A stretch of DNA of 64,000 bases from Streptomyces sp. NBC_00536. GTDB taxonomy: Bacteria > Actinomycetota > Actinomycetes > Streptomycetales > Streptomycetaceae. The stretch is from the NCBI RefSeq assembly GCF_036346295.1, contig NZ_CP107820.1:186001-250000 (forward strand), written 5' to 3'. The notes below the pieces were generated by a model. The model saw only the letters and a list, made by a program, of their open reading frames with translations, ran no database searches and was not told the origin of the DNA. The translations under genes were made by a program, and so were the position numbers. Below, piece after piece: positions 24,721 through 33,763 of the stretch (positions are counted from its first letter, which is position 1; each line of letters begins with the position of its first letter).

Positions 24721-25716
24721 TCAGCCGTCGAGCGTGGCCATGGCGCCTGCGGGATAGCGGTCTCCCACCAGGCTGCCGTGGGGGGCGATCCGGTCGAGGG
24801 CCGCGAGGTCGTCGGCGCCGAGTGCGACGGCGGACGCGGCGATGTTCTCTTCCAAGTACGTGACCCGCTTGGTGCCGGGGATGGCCACGACGTCCTCGCC
24901 CTGGGCGAGCACCCAGGCCAGCGCGAGCTGGCCGGTGGTGATGCCCTTGGCGGCGGCGAGGGCTTCCAGCTGCTCGACGACGTGCAGGTTGGCGTCGAGG
25001 TTCTCCTTCTGGAAGCGCGGCGCCACCCGGCGGAAGTCGTGCTCGGCGAGGCCGTCGAGGGTGCGGATGCGGCCGGTGAGCAGGCCGCGGCCGAGCGGGC
25101 TGTAGCCGACGAAGCCGATGCCGAGTTCGCGGACGGTGTCGAGGACCCCGTTGGCCTCGACGTCGCGGGTGGCCAGGGAGTACTCGGTCTGTACGGCGCT
25201 CAGCGGGTGGACGGCGTGGGCGCGGCGGATGGTGGCGGCGGAGGCCTCGGAGATGCCGAGGTAGCCGACCTTTCCGGCGGCGACCAGGTCGGCCAGCGCG
25301 CCGAAGCTCTCCTCGACGGGCACGTCGGGGTCGACGCGGTGCAGGTAGTAGAGGTCGAGGCGGTCGGTGCCGAGCCGGCGCAGGCTGCCCTCGACGGTGG
25401 AACGGATGTATTCGGGGCGGCCGTTGAGCTTGCCGGTGATCTGCCCGGTGGGGCTGACCTCGTTGCCGACCTTGGAGGAGACGATGACCTCGTCCCGGCG
25501 GCCCGCGATGACCCGGGCGACGAACTCCTCGTTGGAGTGCGGTCCGTAGAAGTCCGCGGTGTCGAGGAGGTTCACGCCGAGTTCGAGGGCCCGGTGGGCC
25601 GTGCGCAGGGCCTCCTGGTCGTCGGCGGGGCCGTAGGCGAAGGTCATGCCCATGCATCCGAGCCCCTGCTCGGAGACCGCCAGCCCCTGGCTGCCGAGCT
25701 TTCGTTGCCGCATCAT
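24721..25716 (-). CDS. Aldo/keto reductase
   Basis: 331 aa. Catalytic tetrad visible: Asp and Tyr in [15 protein letters not shown], Lys in VSSKVGNE, His in [10 protein letters not shown]. Also [14 protein letters not shown] and a C-terminal IPGTKR cofactor site. NADPH-dependent reduction of an aldehyde or ketone; homologues in glycosylated polyketide clusters may be sugar 3-/4-ketoreductases, an alternative here. First gene after an AT-rich gap, so it may start its own transcript. Confidence 0.85.
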   Translation of the reverse strand: MMRQRKLGSQGLAVSEQGLGCMGMTFAYGPADDQEALRTAHRALELGVNLLDTADFYGPHSNEEFVARVIAGRRDEVIVSSKVGNEVSPTGQITGKLNGRPEYIRSTVEGSLRRLGTDRLDLYYLHRVDPDVPVEESFGALADLVAAGKVGYLGISEASAATIRRAHAVHPLSAVQTEYSLATRDVEANGVLDTVRELGIGFVGYSPLGRGLLTGRIRTLDGLAEHDFRRVAPRFQKENLDANLHVVEQLEALAAAKGITTGQLALAWVLAQGEDVVAIPGTKRVTYLEENIAASAVALGADDLAALDRIAPHGSLVGDRYPAGAMATLDG

Positions 25717-25744
25717 CCACGCCTTCCCCGGGTAGTTTTCATCC

Positions 25745-25820
25745 CTAGAAACTCTAGCAGTGATAGCTCTTGAGAACTAGCAATGAAAGAGTCAATACCT
25801 AAGCTAGACAACAGACCTGA
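25745..25820. promoter_or_regulatory. AT-rich promoter region with inverted repeat
   Basis: The 120-bp gap between 25716 and 25837 is far richer in A/T than anything nearby. CTAG-AAA-CTC...GAG-AA-CTAG (25745-25780) is an imperfect inverted repeat, and a small hairpin CTGACG-AAG-CGTCAG lies at 25817-25831. Probably a promoter for the aldo/keto reductase and the genes below it, with a regulator site. Confidence 0.5.
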
Positions 25821-25836
25821 CGAAGCGTCAGATCAG

Positions 25837-26742
25837 TCAGCCGCCCGCCACCAGTTCGGAAGTGACCGACGACCAGCCGTGCCCCTGCTCGGCGGCCCCG
25901 CCCTCGGCCAGCGCCGCGTACGGATCGGCCCCGAAGACCTCGCCCGCCGCCCCGCGCAGCCACACGTCGAAGGCGTTGCCGGACTCCCGCAGCCGCTTCG
26001 CCGCCCCGGCCGGATCGCGCGCCTCCAGCTGGAGCACCACCACGGACCGGCCGCCCAACTCCTGTACCGCGAAGGACTCCTGGAGGATCCCGGCCCGGCG
26101 CCGGGAGGCCTCGTACGCGCGCAGCCGCTCACCGGACAGCTCGGCCTGTACGTCCTGCCACCGCGCCGCCCGCTCGGCGGGCAGCTCCAGCACCACGGTC
26201 GCCGGCTTCACCGTCCGCCGGGCCGCCGCCTTGGCCGCCCCGCGCGAGGCGGGGGCCAGGCGCCGCATGCCCAGCACCGAGAGCATGTTGGACTCCACGC
26301 CGATGCCCCAGCGCTCGGCGATCAGCCCGTTCTCCAGCAGCCGCCACACCACCACGCCCGTGAACTCGATGAACTGGCCGGTCGGCGGCATGCCCAGGAA
26401 CTCGCCGGTGTGCGTGCCGCGCCAGGTGTTGTGGATGACCACGTGGTCCCCGGCGGCGCTCATGTCCTCGATGGTCACGTGCAGGTCGGGGAAGCCCTCG
26501 CGCAGACCCGCGATGGTGTACTTGACCCCCTCCAGCCCCTCCGGGGCGCCCGGCAGCGGCTGGTGGTCGATCATGTCGGGGCTGTAGATCCGGTCGACGA
26601 TGGAGAAGTCGCCCCGGTTGACGAAGGTGTCGAAGACCGAGCGGATGGTCTTCTTGTTCCGCTCCTCGACGCTCTCCCCGACGCTCACTGCGGTACCGGT
26701 ACCCACCTCGGTGCGCTCCGTCTCTTGTATCGACACGTCCAT
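25837..26742 (-). CDS. Two-domain protein: SnoaL-like cyclase plus dimeric alpha/beta-barrel-like domain
   Basis: 301 aa. Residues ~25-155 are SnoaL-like (NKKTIRSVFDTFVNRGDFS, YSPDMIDHQPLPGAPEGLEG, HTGEFLGMPPTGQFIEF). After a basic Ala/Arg linker, residues ~185-290 form a separate domain (TVVLELPAERAARWQDVQ, SFAVQELGGRSVVVLQLEA) that looks like a ferredoxin-like alpha/beta unit. Such a fusion is unusual for this ~140-aa family. It follows the KASIII gene by 23 bp, so it is probably transcribed with the PKS genes. Confidence 0.65.
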   Translation of the reverse strand: MDVSIQETERTEVGTGTAVSVGESVEERNKKTIRSVFDTFVNRGDFSIVDRIYSPDMIDHQPLPGAPEGLEGVKYTIAGLREGFPDLHVTIEDMSAAGDHVVIHNTWRGTHTGEFLGMPPTGQFIEFTGVVVWRLLENGLIAERWGIGVESNMLSVLGMRRLAPASRGAAKAAARRTVKPATVVLELPAERAARWQDVQAELSGERLRAYEASRRRAGILQESFAVQELGGRSVVVLQLEARDPAGAAKRLRESGNAFDVWLRGAAGEVFGADPYAALAEGGAAEQGHGWSSVTSELVAGG

Positions 26743-26765
26743 CCGTCCTTACGTCGCTTACGTCG

Positions 26766-27890
26766 TCACTTGGCGGGGGTCGGGGCGTCCCAGGTGAGTG
26801 TCAGCCCCGCGTACAGGTAGCGGCTGGCCTCGATCGCGAGCAGCAGGACGGTGTCCCCGGGCGTGATCCGGCCGTCCACCCAGCCCGCGTCCAGGGCGAG
26901 CGGCACCGCGGCGGAACCGGTGGCGCCCACATCGGTGAGGTTCTCCACGATGTTCTTGCTCAGGGTCGCCTGGTCCTCGGCGGAGAGCCCGGCGGTGCCG
27001 TACTCGCTGGCGAAGTACTCGGCGTTGCCCTCGGGCAGCACGCAGGCGTCGATCTCGTCGAGCGCGAGGCCCGAGCGGCGCAGCATGTCGTGGATGCCCT
27101 CGACGAAGACCCGCGGCCCGAACTTCGCGGTACCGGGGATGTCCAGGCTGATGTCCATCAGCCGCTTGCGCTGCTGCTGTTCGTGCAGCGGTGCGTCGGT
27201 CCCGCCGCCGGTGATCAGCATGCCGGGCTTGCGCGCCCCGCCCATCGACCGCGTGGCGAAGACCTGGCGGCTGCCCTCGTGCGCGGAGCCCTCCTCGCCG
27301 GCCTTGAGCACCAGAGCCCCGGCGCCGTCGCCGAAGGTGTAGACGGTGAGCCGGTCGCGCATCCGGACCTTGTACGGGTCCTTGCCGAGGAAGACCGGCG
27401 CGAGCAGCGGGGAGACCGCCTCCGAGCCGATGACCAGGGCGGTCTTGTACGTGCCGTCGGCGAGCTGGCGGCGGGCGATGTCCAGGGCCTGTACGGCGCC
27501 CACGCAGCCCGCGCGGACCTCGATGACCGCGCAGTTCTCCAGGCCGAGCTGCTCCTGGACGTAGGTCGCGGCGACCGGCAGCAGGTAGTCGGGGCTGGCC
27601 GTGGACATCACGATCAGCTCGACCTCGGACGCCTCCATGCCCGCCCGCTCCAGGGCCTGGCGGGCGGCCGCGGTGGCCATGGCGGAGGTGGAGGTGCGGT
27701 GGGCGCCGGTGGCCGGGTCGATCAGCCAGTGGCGGCGCTCGACCTGGATGCCCTCCAGGACGTCGTCCGGGAGCGGTCCGCAGATCTTGGCCAGGGCGTC
27801 GTTGTCGAGGGGGTCGCCGGGCAGGTGCGCGCCGGTGGCGAGGATCGATACATGGCGGTCACTTGTGGTGGACGCGGTGCTGGCTGACAT
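26766..27890 (-). CDS. KASIII-like condensing/acyltransfer enzyme lacking His and Asn
   Basis: 374 aa. Thiolase fold of the FabH group. The nucleophile is present: Cys129 in EVRAGCVGAVQAL. The expected His motif (PHQAN) reads LPEGNAEY, i.e. His to Glu, and the expected Asn motif (GNTSAAS) reads GATGSAAV. Without these, decarboxylative condensation is doubtful, but acyl transfer through the Cys is possible, as shown for some KASIII-like acyltransferases. It may load the starter or act on the finished chain. Starts 2 bp after the KS-KS gene. Confidence 0.85.
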   Translation of the reverse strand: MSASTASTTSDRHVSILATGAHLPGDPLDNDALAKICGPLPDDVLEGIQVERRHWLIDPATGAHRTSTSAMATAAARQALERAGMEASEVELIVMSTASPDYLLPVAATYVQEQLGLENCAVIEVRAGCVGAVQALDIARRQLADGTYKTALVIGSEAVSPLLAPVFLGKDPYKVRMRDRLTVYTFGDGAGALVLKAGEEGSAHEGSRQVFATRSMGGARKPGMLITGGGTDAPLHEQQQRKRLMDISLDIPGTAKFGPRVFVEGIHDMLRRSGLALDEIDACVLPEGNAEYFASEYGTAGLSAEDQATLSKNIVENLTDVGATGSAAVPLALDAGWVDGRITPGDTVLLLAIEASRYLYAGLTLTWDAPTPAK

Positions 27891-27892
27891 GG

Positions 27893-30256
27893 TCAGTTCT
27901 CCGTTGCGGGACGCAGGACGAGGCTGATGTGGGTGCCGCCGAGGGAGGAGCTGTTGATGAGCACCGGCCCACTGGCCAGGCCGTTGTCCCAGCCGGTGAG
28001 GGCGAGCAGGGCCGCCAGCTGCGCGCCCGCGCCGACCGGCTCGCCCAGGATCCGCTTCGGGCTGTGCACGGGCGCCGCGTCGGCCACTCCCAGCCGGGCG
28101 GTGGCCAGGGTCTCGGGGGTGTCGGCCCGCTCCAGTCCGGCCGCGTTGGCCCAGATCCCGGCGAGTTCGCCCGGCTCCACCCCGGCGTGGGCCAGCGCCT
28201 CGCGCATGGCCCGTTCCACGCCCTCGCCCTCGGCGTCCCAGCGGCCGATGCCCTGGGCGTCCGAGGCGGTGCCGTGTCCGGCGAACTCGGCCAGCACCTT
28301 CGCGCCGCGGGCCCGGGCCGTGGACTCCCGCTCCAGCACCAGCGCGATGCCCGCCTCGGCCAGGGTGTACCCGGATCCGGCGAACAGCGGCAGCTTGCGG
28401 TAGGCGTCCAGGACGCCCGGCGAGAGGTCCTCGACCGCGGGGCACAGCACCGCGTCGGCGCGGTGCTGGAGCAGCAGGTCGTGGGCCACGGTCAGGGCGG
28501 AGGCCCCGGCCGCGTGCCCGGTGGTCACGGTGGAGGTGGGGCCCTTGGCGCCGACGTTCATGGCGACCTGGCCCGCGGCCGCGTTGAAGACGGTATTGGG
28601 GAAGACGGCCGGGCTGCCGTGCGAGGGGCAGCCGCCGAGCACCGGGAGCAGGAACTCCTCGATGCTGCGCATCGGGCCGAGGCCCGTGCCCAGCACCACG
28701 CCGACGCGCTCGTCGGCGGTCAGGCCCGCGTGCTCCAGGGCCTCCTTGCAGGAGGCCACGGCGAGCTGGCCGAGCCGGTCCATCCGGCGGGCGACGCGGC
28801 GGTCGATGTGCGCGTGCGGGTCGAAGTCGGCGCGGGCGACGCTCAGTCCGTCCTCGTCCACGCCCAGCGGGACGCCCTCGCTCCAGGCCCGCCACAGCGC
28901 GTCGGCGCCGTCACCGGCCGAGGTGATCGCGGCGAAGCCGGTGATCACGACCTTCTCGGTGGCGGGCGGGGCCGGGACGGTGAAGCGGTGCCCGGAGGGC
29001 CAGCCGAAGGCGACGCAGGCGTTGGCTCCGGCGAAGGCGAAGTTGTTGGACAGCGCGGCGTTCATGGCCAGCGAGCGCCCGGGGTCGGGCACCGCGTCCA
29101 GGCCGCACTTGGGGTCGACGCCGGTGAAGTTGGCGGTGGGCGGGGCGATCTGCTCGACCAGCGCCTTGACGGTGACGATGGCCTCGACCGCCCCCGCCGC
29201 GCCGAGCAGGTGGCCGATCATCGACTTGGAGCTGCTGAGCGCGGTCTTCTCGGCGGCCTCGCCGAAGGCGGCGCGGACCGCGTTGGACTCGGCGGAGTCG
29301 TTCTTGGGGGTGCCGGTGCCGTGCCCGTTGATGTAGCCGACGTCCTCCGGGGCGATGCCCGCGGAGGTCAGCGCGCCGCGGATCGCGCGCGCGGCGCCCT
29401 CGCCCTTGGGGTGCGGGGCGGTGGCGTGGTAGCCGTCGGCGGAGAGCCCGTAGCCGAGCACCTCGGCCAGGATGGGGGCGCCCGCGGCGCGCGCCACGGA
29501 CTCCTCGGCGAGCACGAGCATGCCCGCGCCCTCGCCGAGCGAGAGGCCGTCGCGGTCCCGGGAGTAGGGCGCGGCGGGCTTGGTGGACAGGGACTGGAGG
29601 CTGGTGAAACCGGCGAAGGCGGTCTCGGTGAAGGCGTCGGAGCCGCCGACCAGCATGGCGTCGGCGCGGCCCGCGGCGATCGCCTCGGTGGCGTGGGCGA
29701 TGGCGTGGGCGCCGGAGGCGCAGGCCGTGTTCACCGACAGGGAGGGGCCCTTGAGGCCGAAGGCGCTGCTGAGCGCCTCGGCTATGGCCTGCGGCGGGAC
29801 CAGCAGGTAGTGCCGGCCGTCGTCCTCGGGGGCGGCGCCGTCCATCGCTCTGCGGGCGAGCAGTTCGGCGCTGCGCAGACCGCCGTTGCAGGAGCCGAAG
29901 GCGACGCCCCAGCGGTCGGCGGGCAGCGAGCCCAGGCCCGCCTGGTCCATCGCCTCCTCCGCCGCGAGGAGCGCGAAGTCGGCGGCGGGTTCGCGGACCT
30001 GCCCGCCGAAGGAGGCCAGGTAGTCGTAGGCGGGGCGGCGGTCGGTGGAGACCTCGCCGCCGAGTTCGGTGTCGTATCCCTCCATGGACATGCCGCGGAC
30101 CGGGCCGATGGCCGTGTGTCCGGTGCGGATGCCCTCCCACAGCGCCTCGGCGCCGTCGCCCTGTGCGGTCACAGCGCCGACGCCGCAGATGACCACGGTG
30201 CGGGTGCGGCCCGGGCCGTCCGGCGGGGTGGTGTGGTCGTACACGTCGTCCGTCAT
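27893..30256 (-). CDS. Fused ketosynthase and inactive ketosynthase (KS-CLF didomain)
   Basis: 787 aa from ATG 30256 (SD AAAGGAG); ATG 30286 would give 797 aa and an ATGA overlap. Domain 1 (to ~430) is an intact FabF-type KS: Cys in NTACASGAHA (~residue 180), His in NGHGTGTPKND and His in SMIGHLLGAAGA. Domain 2 (~435-787) is a KS fold without the triad: the Cys position is His (VTTGHAAGAS), and both His motifs are lost (IWANAAGLERADT; GEPVGAGAQL). This is the arrangement of a type II KS with its chain-length factor, here in one chain. It sits in the same operon as another KS and another CLF-like protein. Confidence 0.88.
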   Translation of the reverse strand: MTDDVYDHTTPPDGPGRTRTVVICGVGAVTAQGDGAEALWEGIRTGHTAIGPVRGMSMEGYDTELGGEVSTDRRPAYDYLASFGGQVREPAADFALLAAEEAMDQAGLGSLPADRWGVAFGSCNGGLRSAELLARRAMDGAAPEDDGRHYLLVPPQAIAEALSSAFGLKGPSLSVNTACASGAHAIAHATEAIAAGRADAMLVGGSDAFTETAFAGFTSLQSLSTKPAAPYSRDRDGLSLGEGAGMLVLAEESVARAAGAPILAEVLGYGLSADGYHATAPHPKGEGAARAIRGALTSAGIAPEDVGYINGHGTGTPKNDSAESNAVRAAFGEAAEKTALSSSKSMIGHLLGAAGAVEAIVTVKALVEQIAPPTANFTGVDPKCGLDAVPDPGRSLAMNAALSNNFAFAGANACVAFGWPSGHRFTVPAPPATEKVVITGFAAITSAGDGADALWRAWSEGVPLGVDEDGLSVARADFDPHAHIDRRVARRMDRLGQLAVASCKEALEHAGLTADERVGVVLGTGLGPMRSIEEFLLPVLGGCPSHGSPAVFPNTVFNAAAGQVAMNVGAKGPTSTVTTGHAAGASALTVAHDLLLQHRADAVLCPAVEDLSPGVLDAYRKLPLFAGSGYTLAEAGIALVLERESTARARGAKVLAEFAGHGTASDAQGIGRWDAEGEGVERAMREALAHAGVEPGELAGIWANAAGLERADTPETLATARLGVADAAPVHSPKRILGEPVGAGAQLAALLALTGWDNGLASGPVLINSSSLGGTHISLVLRPATEN

Positions 30257-30282
30257 GTCCGCGCTCCTTTCGGGTGTGCCGG

Positions 30283-31572
30283 TCATGAGACCCGCCTCAG
30301 CGCGACCGCCACCGCCTGGCCTTCCAGGCCGCGGGCGAGGGCGAGTGCGCTGTCGGGCCGTGTGTCGCGCGGGGTGAGCGGGACGTAGTCCAGGTCACAC
30401 TCGGCGGCGGGGTTGTCCAGGTTCCGGGTCGCGGGGATGATCCCGGAGTCCAGGGTCAGTGCGGCCACGGCCGCGTTCAGTGCCCCGGCGCCGCCGACCA
30501 GGTGCCCGGTCTGCGGTTTGACACTGCTGATCTGCGCCGCCTTGGCGGACGTACCGAGCGCGTCGTGCAGGGCGATGGTCTCGCTGGCGTCGCCCTGGAC
30601 GGTGGCGCAGCCGTGCGCGGCGATGTAGCTGCCGTCGGGGAAGATGCCGCCCGCGTCGGTCAGGGCGCGGCCGATGGCCCGGGACAGGCCGCGCGCCCGG
30701 GCCTGCGGACTGGGCGGTCGTACGCAGTCGTTGCCCGCGCCGAAGCCGGTGACCTCGGCGTAGCAGTGGGCGCCCCGGGCCAGCGCGTGTTCGCGCTCTT
30801 CCAGGACGAGCAGGGCGGCGCCCTCGCCGAAGACGGAGCCGGAGCGGTCCCGGTCGAAGGGCCGGAAGGCCGCGTCGCCGAGTTCGGGTCGGGTGGTCAG
30901 GACGCCGAGGCCGTCCATCTTGGACATCGCCCACCAGCCGGTGGCGTCGTCGTAGCCGCCGGCGACCACGATGTCGGCCTCGCCGCGGCGTACGGTGCGC
31001 ATCGCGCGGCCGATGGCCATGGCGCCGGAGTCGGCGGTCCCGGCGAAGTAGGCGTTGGCGCCGCGGATCCCGTACTTCTCGGAGATGTGGAACCCGGCGG
31101 CGGGCTGGAGCCCCTCGACGAAGAAGAGGGGGGCGACCACCGAGGAGGCGTCCTGGCCCAGCTTGTACAGGTCGGGGGTGCCGTCCTCGGCGCGTACGGC
31201 CTGGAGCTGGGCGATGAGTTCGTCCATGCGCGGCATTTCCTTGTTGCTGCCCAGGAAGAGGCCGGCCCGGTGCCCGAGGTCCTTCTCGCCGTCGAGGCCC
31301 GCGTCCCGCAGCGCCAGGGTGGCGCCCGCGAGGGCGAGCTGGTCGCCGCGGCACAGCATCCGCAGGGTGCGGCGGCTGGCCCATTCGGTGGGCTGGAAAT
31401 CGGGGATCTCGGCGCCGATGCCGGTCTTCAGCGGGGCCGGATCGTAGGCGCGCAGCGGCCCGATGGCGCTGCGGCCCTCCAGCAGGGCCTCCCAGGTCTG
31501 TGCGGCGCCCTGGCCGATCCCGGTCATCAGGCCGATGCCGGTCACCATCACGCGCCGCCTGTTGTCGCTCAT
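30283..31572 (-). CDS. CLF-like ketosynthase (Cys to Asp)
   Basis: 429 aa. KS fold with VMVTGIGLMTGIGQGAAQ at the N-terminus. The active-site Cys is replaced by Asp181 (GTADSGAMA); the two His motifs remain (AAHGCATVQGD, PQTGHLVGGAGA). Chain-length factors of aromatic PKSs normally carry Gln here. The partner is probably the active KS at 31979, one gene upstream, with a dehydratase between them. Overlaps on both sides are ATGA. Confidence 0.85.
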   Translation of the reverse strand: MSDNRRRVMVTGIGLMTGIGQGAAQTWEALLEGRSAIGPLRAYDPAPLKTGIGAEIPDFQPTEWASRRTLRMLCRGDQLALAGATLALRDAGLDGEKDLGHRAGLFLGSNKEMPRMDELIAQLQAVRAEDGTPDLYKLGQDASSVVAPLFFVEGLQPAAGFHISEKYGIRGANAYFAGTADSGAMAIGRAMRTVRRGEADIVVAGGYDDATGWWAMSKMDGLGVLTTRPELGDAAFRPFDRDRSGSVFGEGAALLVLEEREHALARGAHCYAEVTGFGAGNDCVRPPSPQARARGLSRAIGRALTDAGGIFPDGSYIAAHGCATVQGDASETIALHDALGTSAKAAQISSVKPQTGHLVGGAGALNAAVAALTLDSGIIPATRNLDNPAAECDLDYVPLTPRDTRPDSALALARGLEGQAVAVALRRVS

Positions 31573-31982
31573 GCTGTGCCCTCCCAGGGCTTCTCGGCGC
31601 TCACGAGGGTGAGGACGCGAGCGGCGGCGACCACACGGCCCTCGACCTTGGCGGTGGCCCTGACATCGGTGCTGTCCTCGGTGCGGCCGATCACCTCGAC
31701 GGTGATCTCGACCTGGTCGCCGGGTCCGACGAAGTGCTTGAAGCGGACCCCGCGCACGCCCTTCAGGCGCCAGTCGGTGCCGCTGCCCGCCACGGCCTTG
31801 CCGAGGGTGGCCATGGACTCCAGGAGCAGGACGCCCGGCAGGATGGGGTGGCGGGGGAAGTGGTGGTCGAAGGCGGGCAGGGTGGCCGGCACGTTGCGGA
31901 TGCCGACGCCCCGTTCACCCGGTACGAGTTCCACCACGCGGTCGAAGCCGGGGACGACGGGGGTGGCGAGCGAGGTGGTCAC
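31569..31982 (-). CDS. FabZ-like hot-dog dehydratase
   Basis: 137 aa. Catalytic helix motif FDHHFPRHPILPGVLLLESM at residues ~38-57, with the expected His and Glu, so it should dehydrate 3-hydroxyacyl-ACP. The C-terminal strand has VRGVRFKHFVGPGDQVEI. Encoded between a CLF-like and an active KS, with ATGA overlaps on both sides. Likely makes the double bonds of a polyene. Confidence 0.85.
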   Translation of the reverse strand: MTTSLATPVVPGFDRVVELVPGERGVGIRNVPATLPAFDHHFPRHPILPGVLLLESMATLGKAVAGSGTDWRLKGVRGVRFKHFVGPGDQVEITVEVIGRTEDSTDVRATAKVEGRVVAAARVLTLVSAEKPWEGTA

Positions 31983-33274
31983 GCGTCCTCCCGCGGGGCG
32001 CCGATGACGAGGGCGGTGTTGCTGCCGCCGAAGGCGAAGGCGTTGATGAGTGCGGCGCCGACCGGCATCGGGCGCGCGGTGTGCGGTACGTAGTCCAGGT
32101 CGAGGCCGCGGTCGGGTTCGTCGAGGTTGACCGTCGGGGACACCAGGGAGTGCCGCATCGCGTTGACCGCGGCGAGGACGCCCAGGCCCAGGCTGGCCGA
32201 GGTCAGGTGCCCGGACATCGACTTGGGGGCGCTGACCACGATGCGCTGCGCGTCCGTACCGAACACCTTCTTGATGGCGACCGTCTCGGACTGGTCGTTG
32301 CCGTGGGTGCTGGTGCCGTGCGCGACGACGTAGTCGATCCCGCCGGTGCCGAGGCCGGATTCGGCGATGGCGCCCTCCATGGCCTGGATGGCGCCGGAGC
32401 CGTCCGGCGGGGAGTCGGTGATCCGCCAGGCGTTGAGGGTGGAGCCGTAGCCGAGGATCTCGGCGAGGATCGTGGCGCCGCGCTCGCGGGCGCTGTCCAG
32501 GTCCTCCAGGATCACGGCGACGGCGCCCTCGCCGATGACGAAGCCGGAGCGGTCCGCGGCGAAGGGCCGCGAGGCGTGCGTCGGGTCGTCGTTGTAGCGG
32601 TCGGTGAGCGCGCCCAGCAGGCTGAAGCCGAGCAGGTCGAGCCAGGTGGTCAGCGAGTCGTAGCCGCCCGCGACCATCATCTTGGCGTCGCCCTCCTGGA
32701 TGGCGCGGAACGCCTCCCCGATGGCGTGCCCGGATCCGGCGCAGGCGGTGGAGATGCCCATCATCGGGCCGGTGCCGCCGACCATCCGGGCCATCGCGGC
32801 CAGCGGGACGTTCTGGTCGTCGGTCAGGGTGACCGCCGGGGGCTGGCAGATGAAGGCGTCCTGCTGACCGGTGGTGGCCCGCAGGTGCCCGATGTCGAGG
32901 AGGGCCTGGAGTTCGGGGCGGCCGACGCTGGCGCCCATGGCGACCCCGCGCTCGTCGGCGGCGTACACCTCTTCGGAGACCTGGTCGATGCCCGCGTCGC
33001 GGACCGCCTCCCAGGCGGCGGCGACGCCGAACTGGCCGACCCGCGAGAGGTGCTTGCGGCCCACGTGCGCCGGAATGGCCTTGGCCGCGTCGAAGTCCTT
33101 GACCTCGGCGGCGATGCGCACCGGGAAGCCGGTGGCGTCGAAGGTGGTCAGCGCCCCGATGCCGCTGCGCCCGCTCGCGAGGCCCTCCCAGGTGGTCCCG
33201 GCGTCATTGCCGAGGGGGGTGACCGCCCCGATTCCCGTGATGGCCACGCGCTTGTAGTCGCTCGTACCGCTCAT
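31979..33274 (-). CDS. Ketosynthase (active, FabF/type II PKS)
   Basis: 431 aa. Full triad: Cys178 in GISTACAGSGHAIG, His in VVAHGTSTHGND, and His in PKSMSGHLTSAS. N-terminal RVAITGIGAVTPLGNDAG. Probably pairs with the Cys-to-Asp protein at 30283 as KS/CLF. ATG 33274 overlaps the upstream stop (ATGA); the longer reading frame (33361) is not needed. Confidence 0.9.
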   Translation of the reverse strand: MSGTSDYKRVAITGIGAVTPLGNDAGTTWEGLASGRSGIGALTTFDATGFPVRIAAEVKDFDAAKAIPAHVGRKHLSRVGQFGVAAAWEAVRDAGIDQVSEEVYAADERGVAMGASVGRPELQALLDIGHLRATTGQQDAFICQPPAVTLTDDQNVPLAAMARMVGGTGPMMGISTACAGSGHAIGEAFRAIQEGDAKMMVAGGYDSLTTWLDLLGFSLLGALTDRYNDDPTHASRPFAADRSGFVIGEGAVAVILEDLDSARERGATILAEILGYGSTLNAWRITDSPPDGSGAIQAMEGAIAESGLGTGGIDYVVAHGTSTHGNDQSETVAIKKVFGTDAQRIVVSAPKSMSGHLTSASLGLGVLAAVNAMRHSLVSPTVNLDEPDRGLDLDYVPHTARPMPVGAALINAFAFGGSNTALVIGAPREDA

Positions 33275-33723
33275 CCCACCGGCCCTCCGCCCTGTAGCTG
33301 TCGCGCCATGCGCGCCGTGTTCGCCGGGTCGTCGAGCCGCTCGGCGTCGATGAGCGCGCACAGGATGCCGCTCGCGTCCAGGACGGTCTCGCCGTCCACG
33401 GTGACCGTGCCGTCGAGGATCGCGGCCTCGTCGGTCATCGATTCGATCCTGGCCTCCATGCGGAGCACCTCACCGGGCCGTACCGCGCGGCTCGCGGTGG
33501 CGTCGCCGACGGCGAGGAGCGCGGCGCGCAGCGTGTGGTCGGTGCTGAGCATGATCAGCCAGGTGGCCGACTGGCACAGGGCCTCCAGGGCGAGCCCGAA
33601 GGGCATCGCGGGGCCGCCGCCGGTGTGCTGCCAGTAGTCCTCGTCGACGGAGGTGACCTTGCGAGCGGTGATGTGCTCGCGGGGAGTCCAGGATTCGATC
33701 CTGTCGATCAGATGGAATCGCAT
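33271..33723 (-). CDS. Hot-dog dehydratase, divergent FabZ-like
   Basis: 150 aa. Starts FHLIDRIESWTPREHITARK, a FabZ-like opening. The catalytic motif is unusual: YWQHTGGGPAMPFGLALEAL, keeping a His and a Glu in about the right positions but with little else of the usual HHFPGxP pattern. May form a heterodimer with the dehydratase at 31569, as paired dehydratases do in aryl-polyene and other reducing type II systems (inference). Confidence 0.7.
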   Translation of the reverse strand: MRFHLIDRIESWTPREHITARKVTSVDEDYWQHTGGGPAMPFGLALEALCQSATWLIMLSTDHTLRAALLAVGDATASRAVRPGEVLRMEARIESMTDEAAILDGTVTVDGETVLDASGILCALIDAERLDDPANTARMARQLQGGGPVG

Positions 33724-33763
33724 CGTCGTCTCTTCTTCCGGTCCTTTCGATCCTCGCGGTCCG

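Noticed and set aside
26766..28895. A 709-residue protein joining KASIII with sequence from the KS-KS gene
   Set aside because: Its first ~335 residues are the shadow of the fused KS; KASIII starts at 27890, 2 bp after the KS-KS stop.
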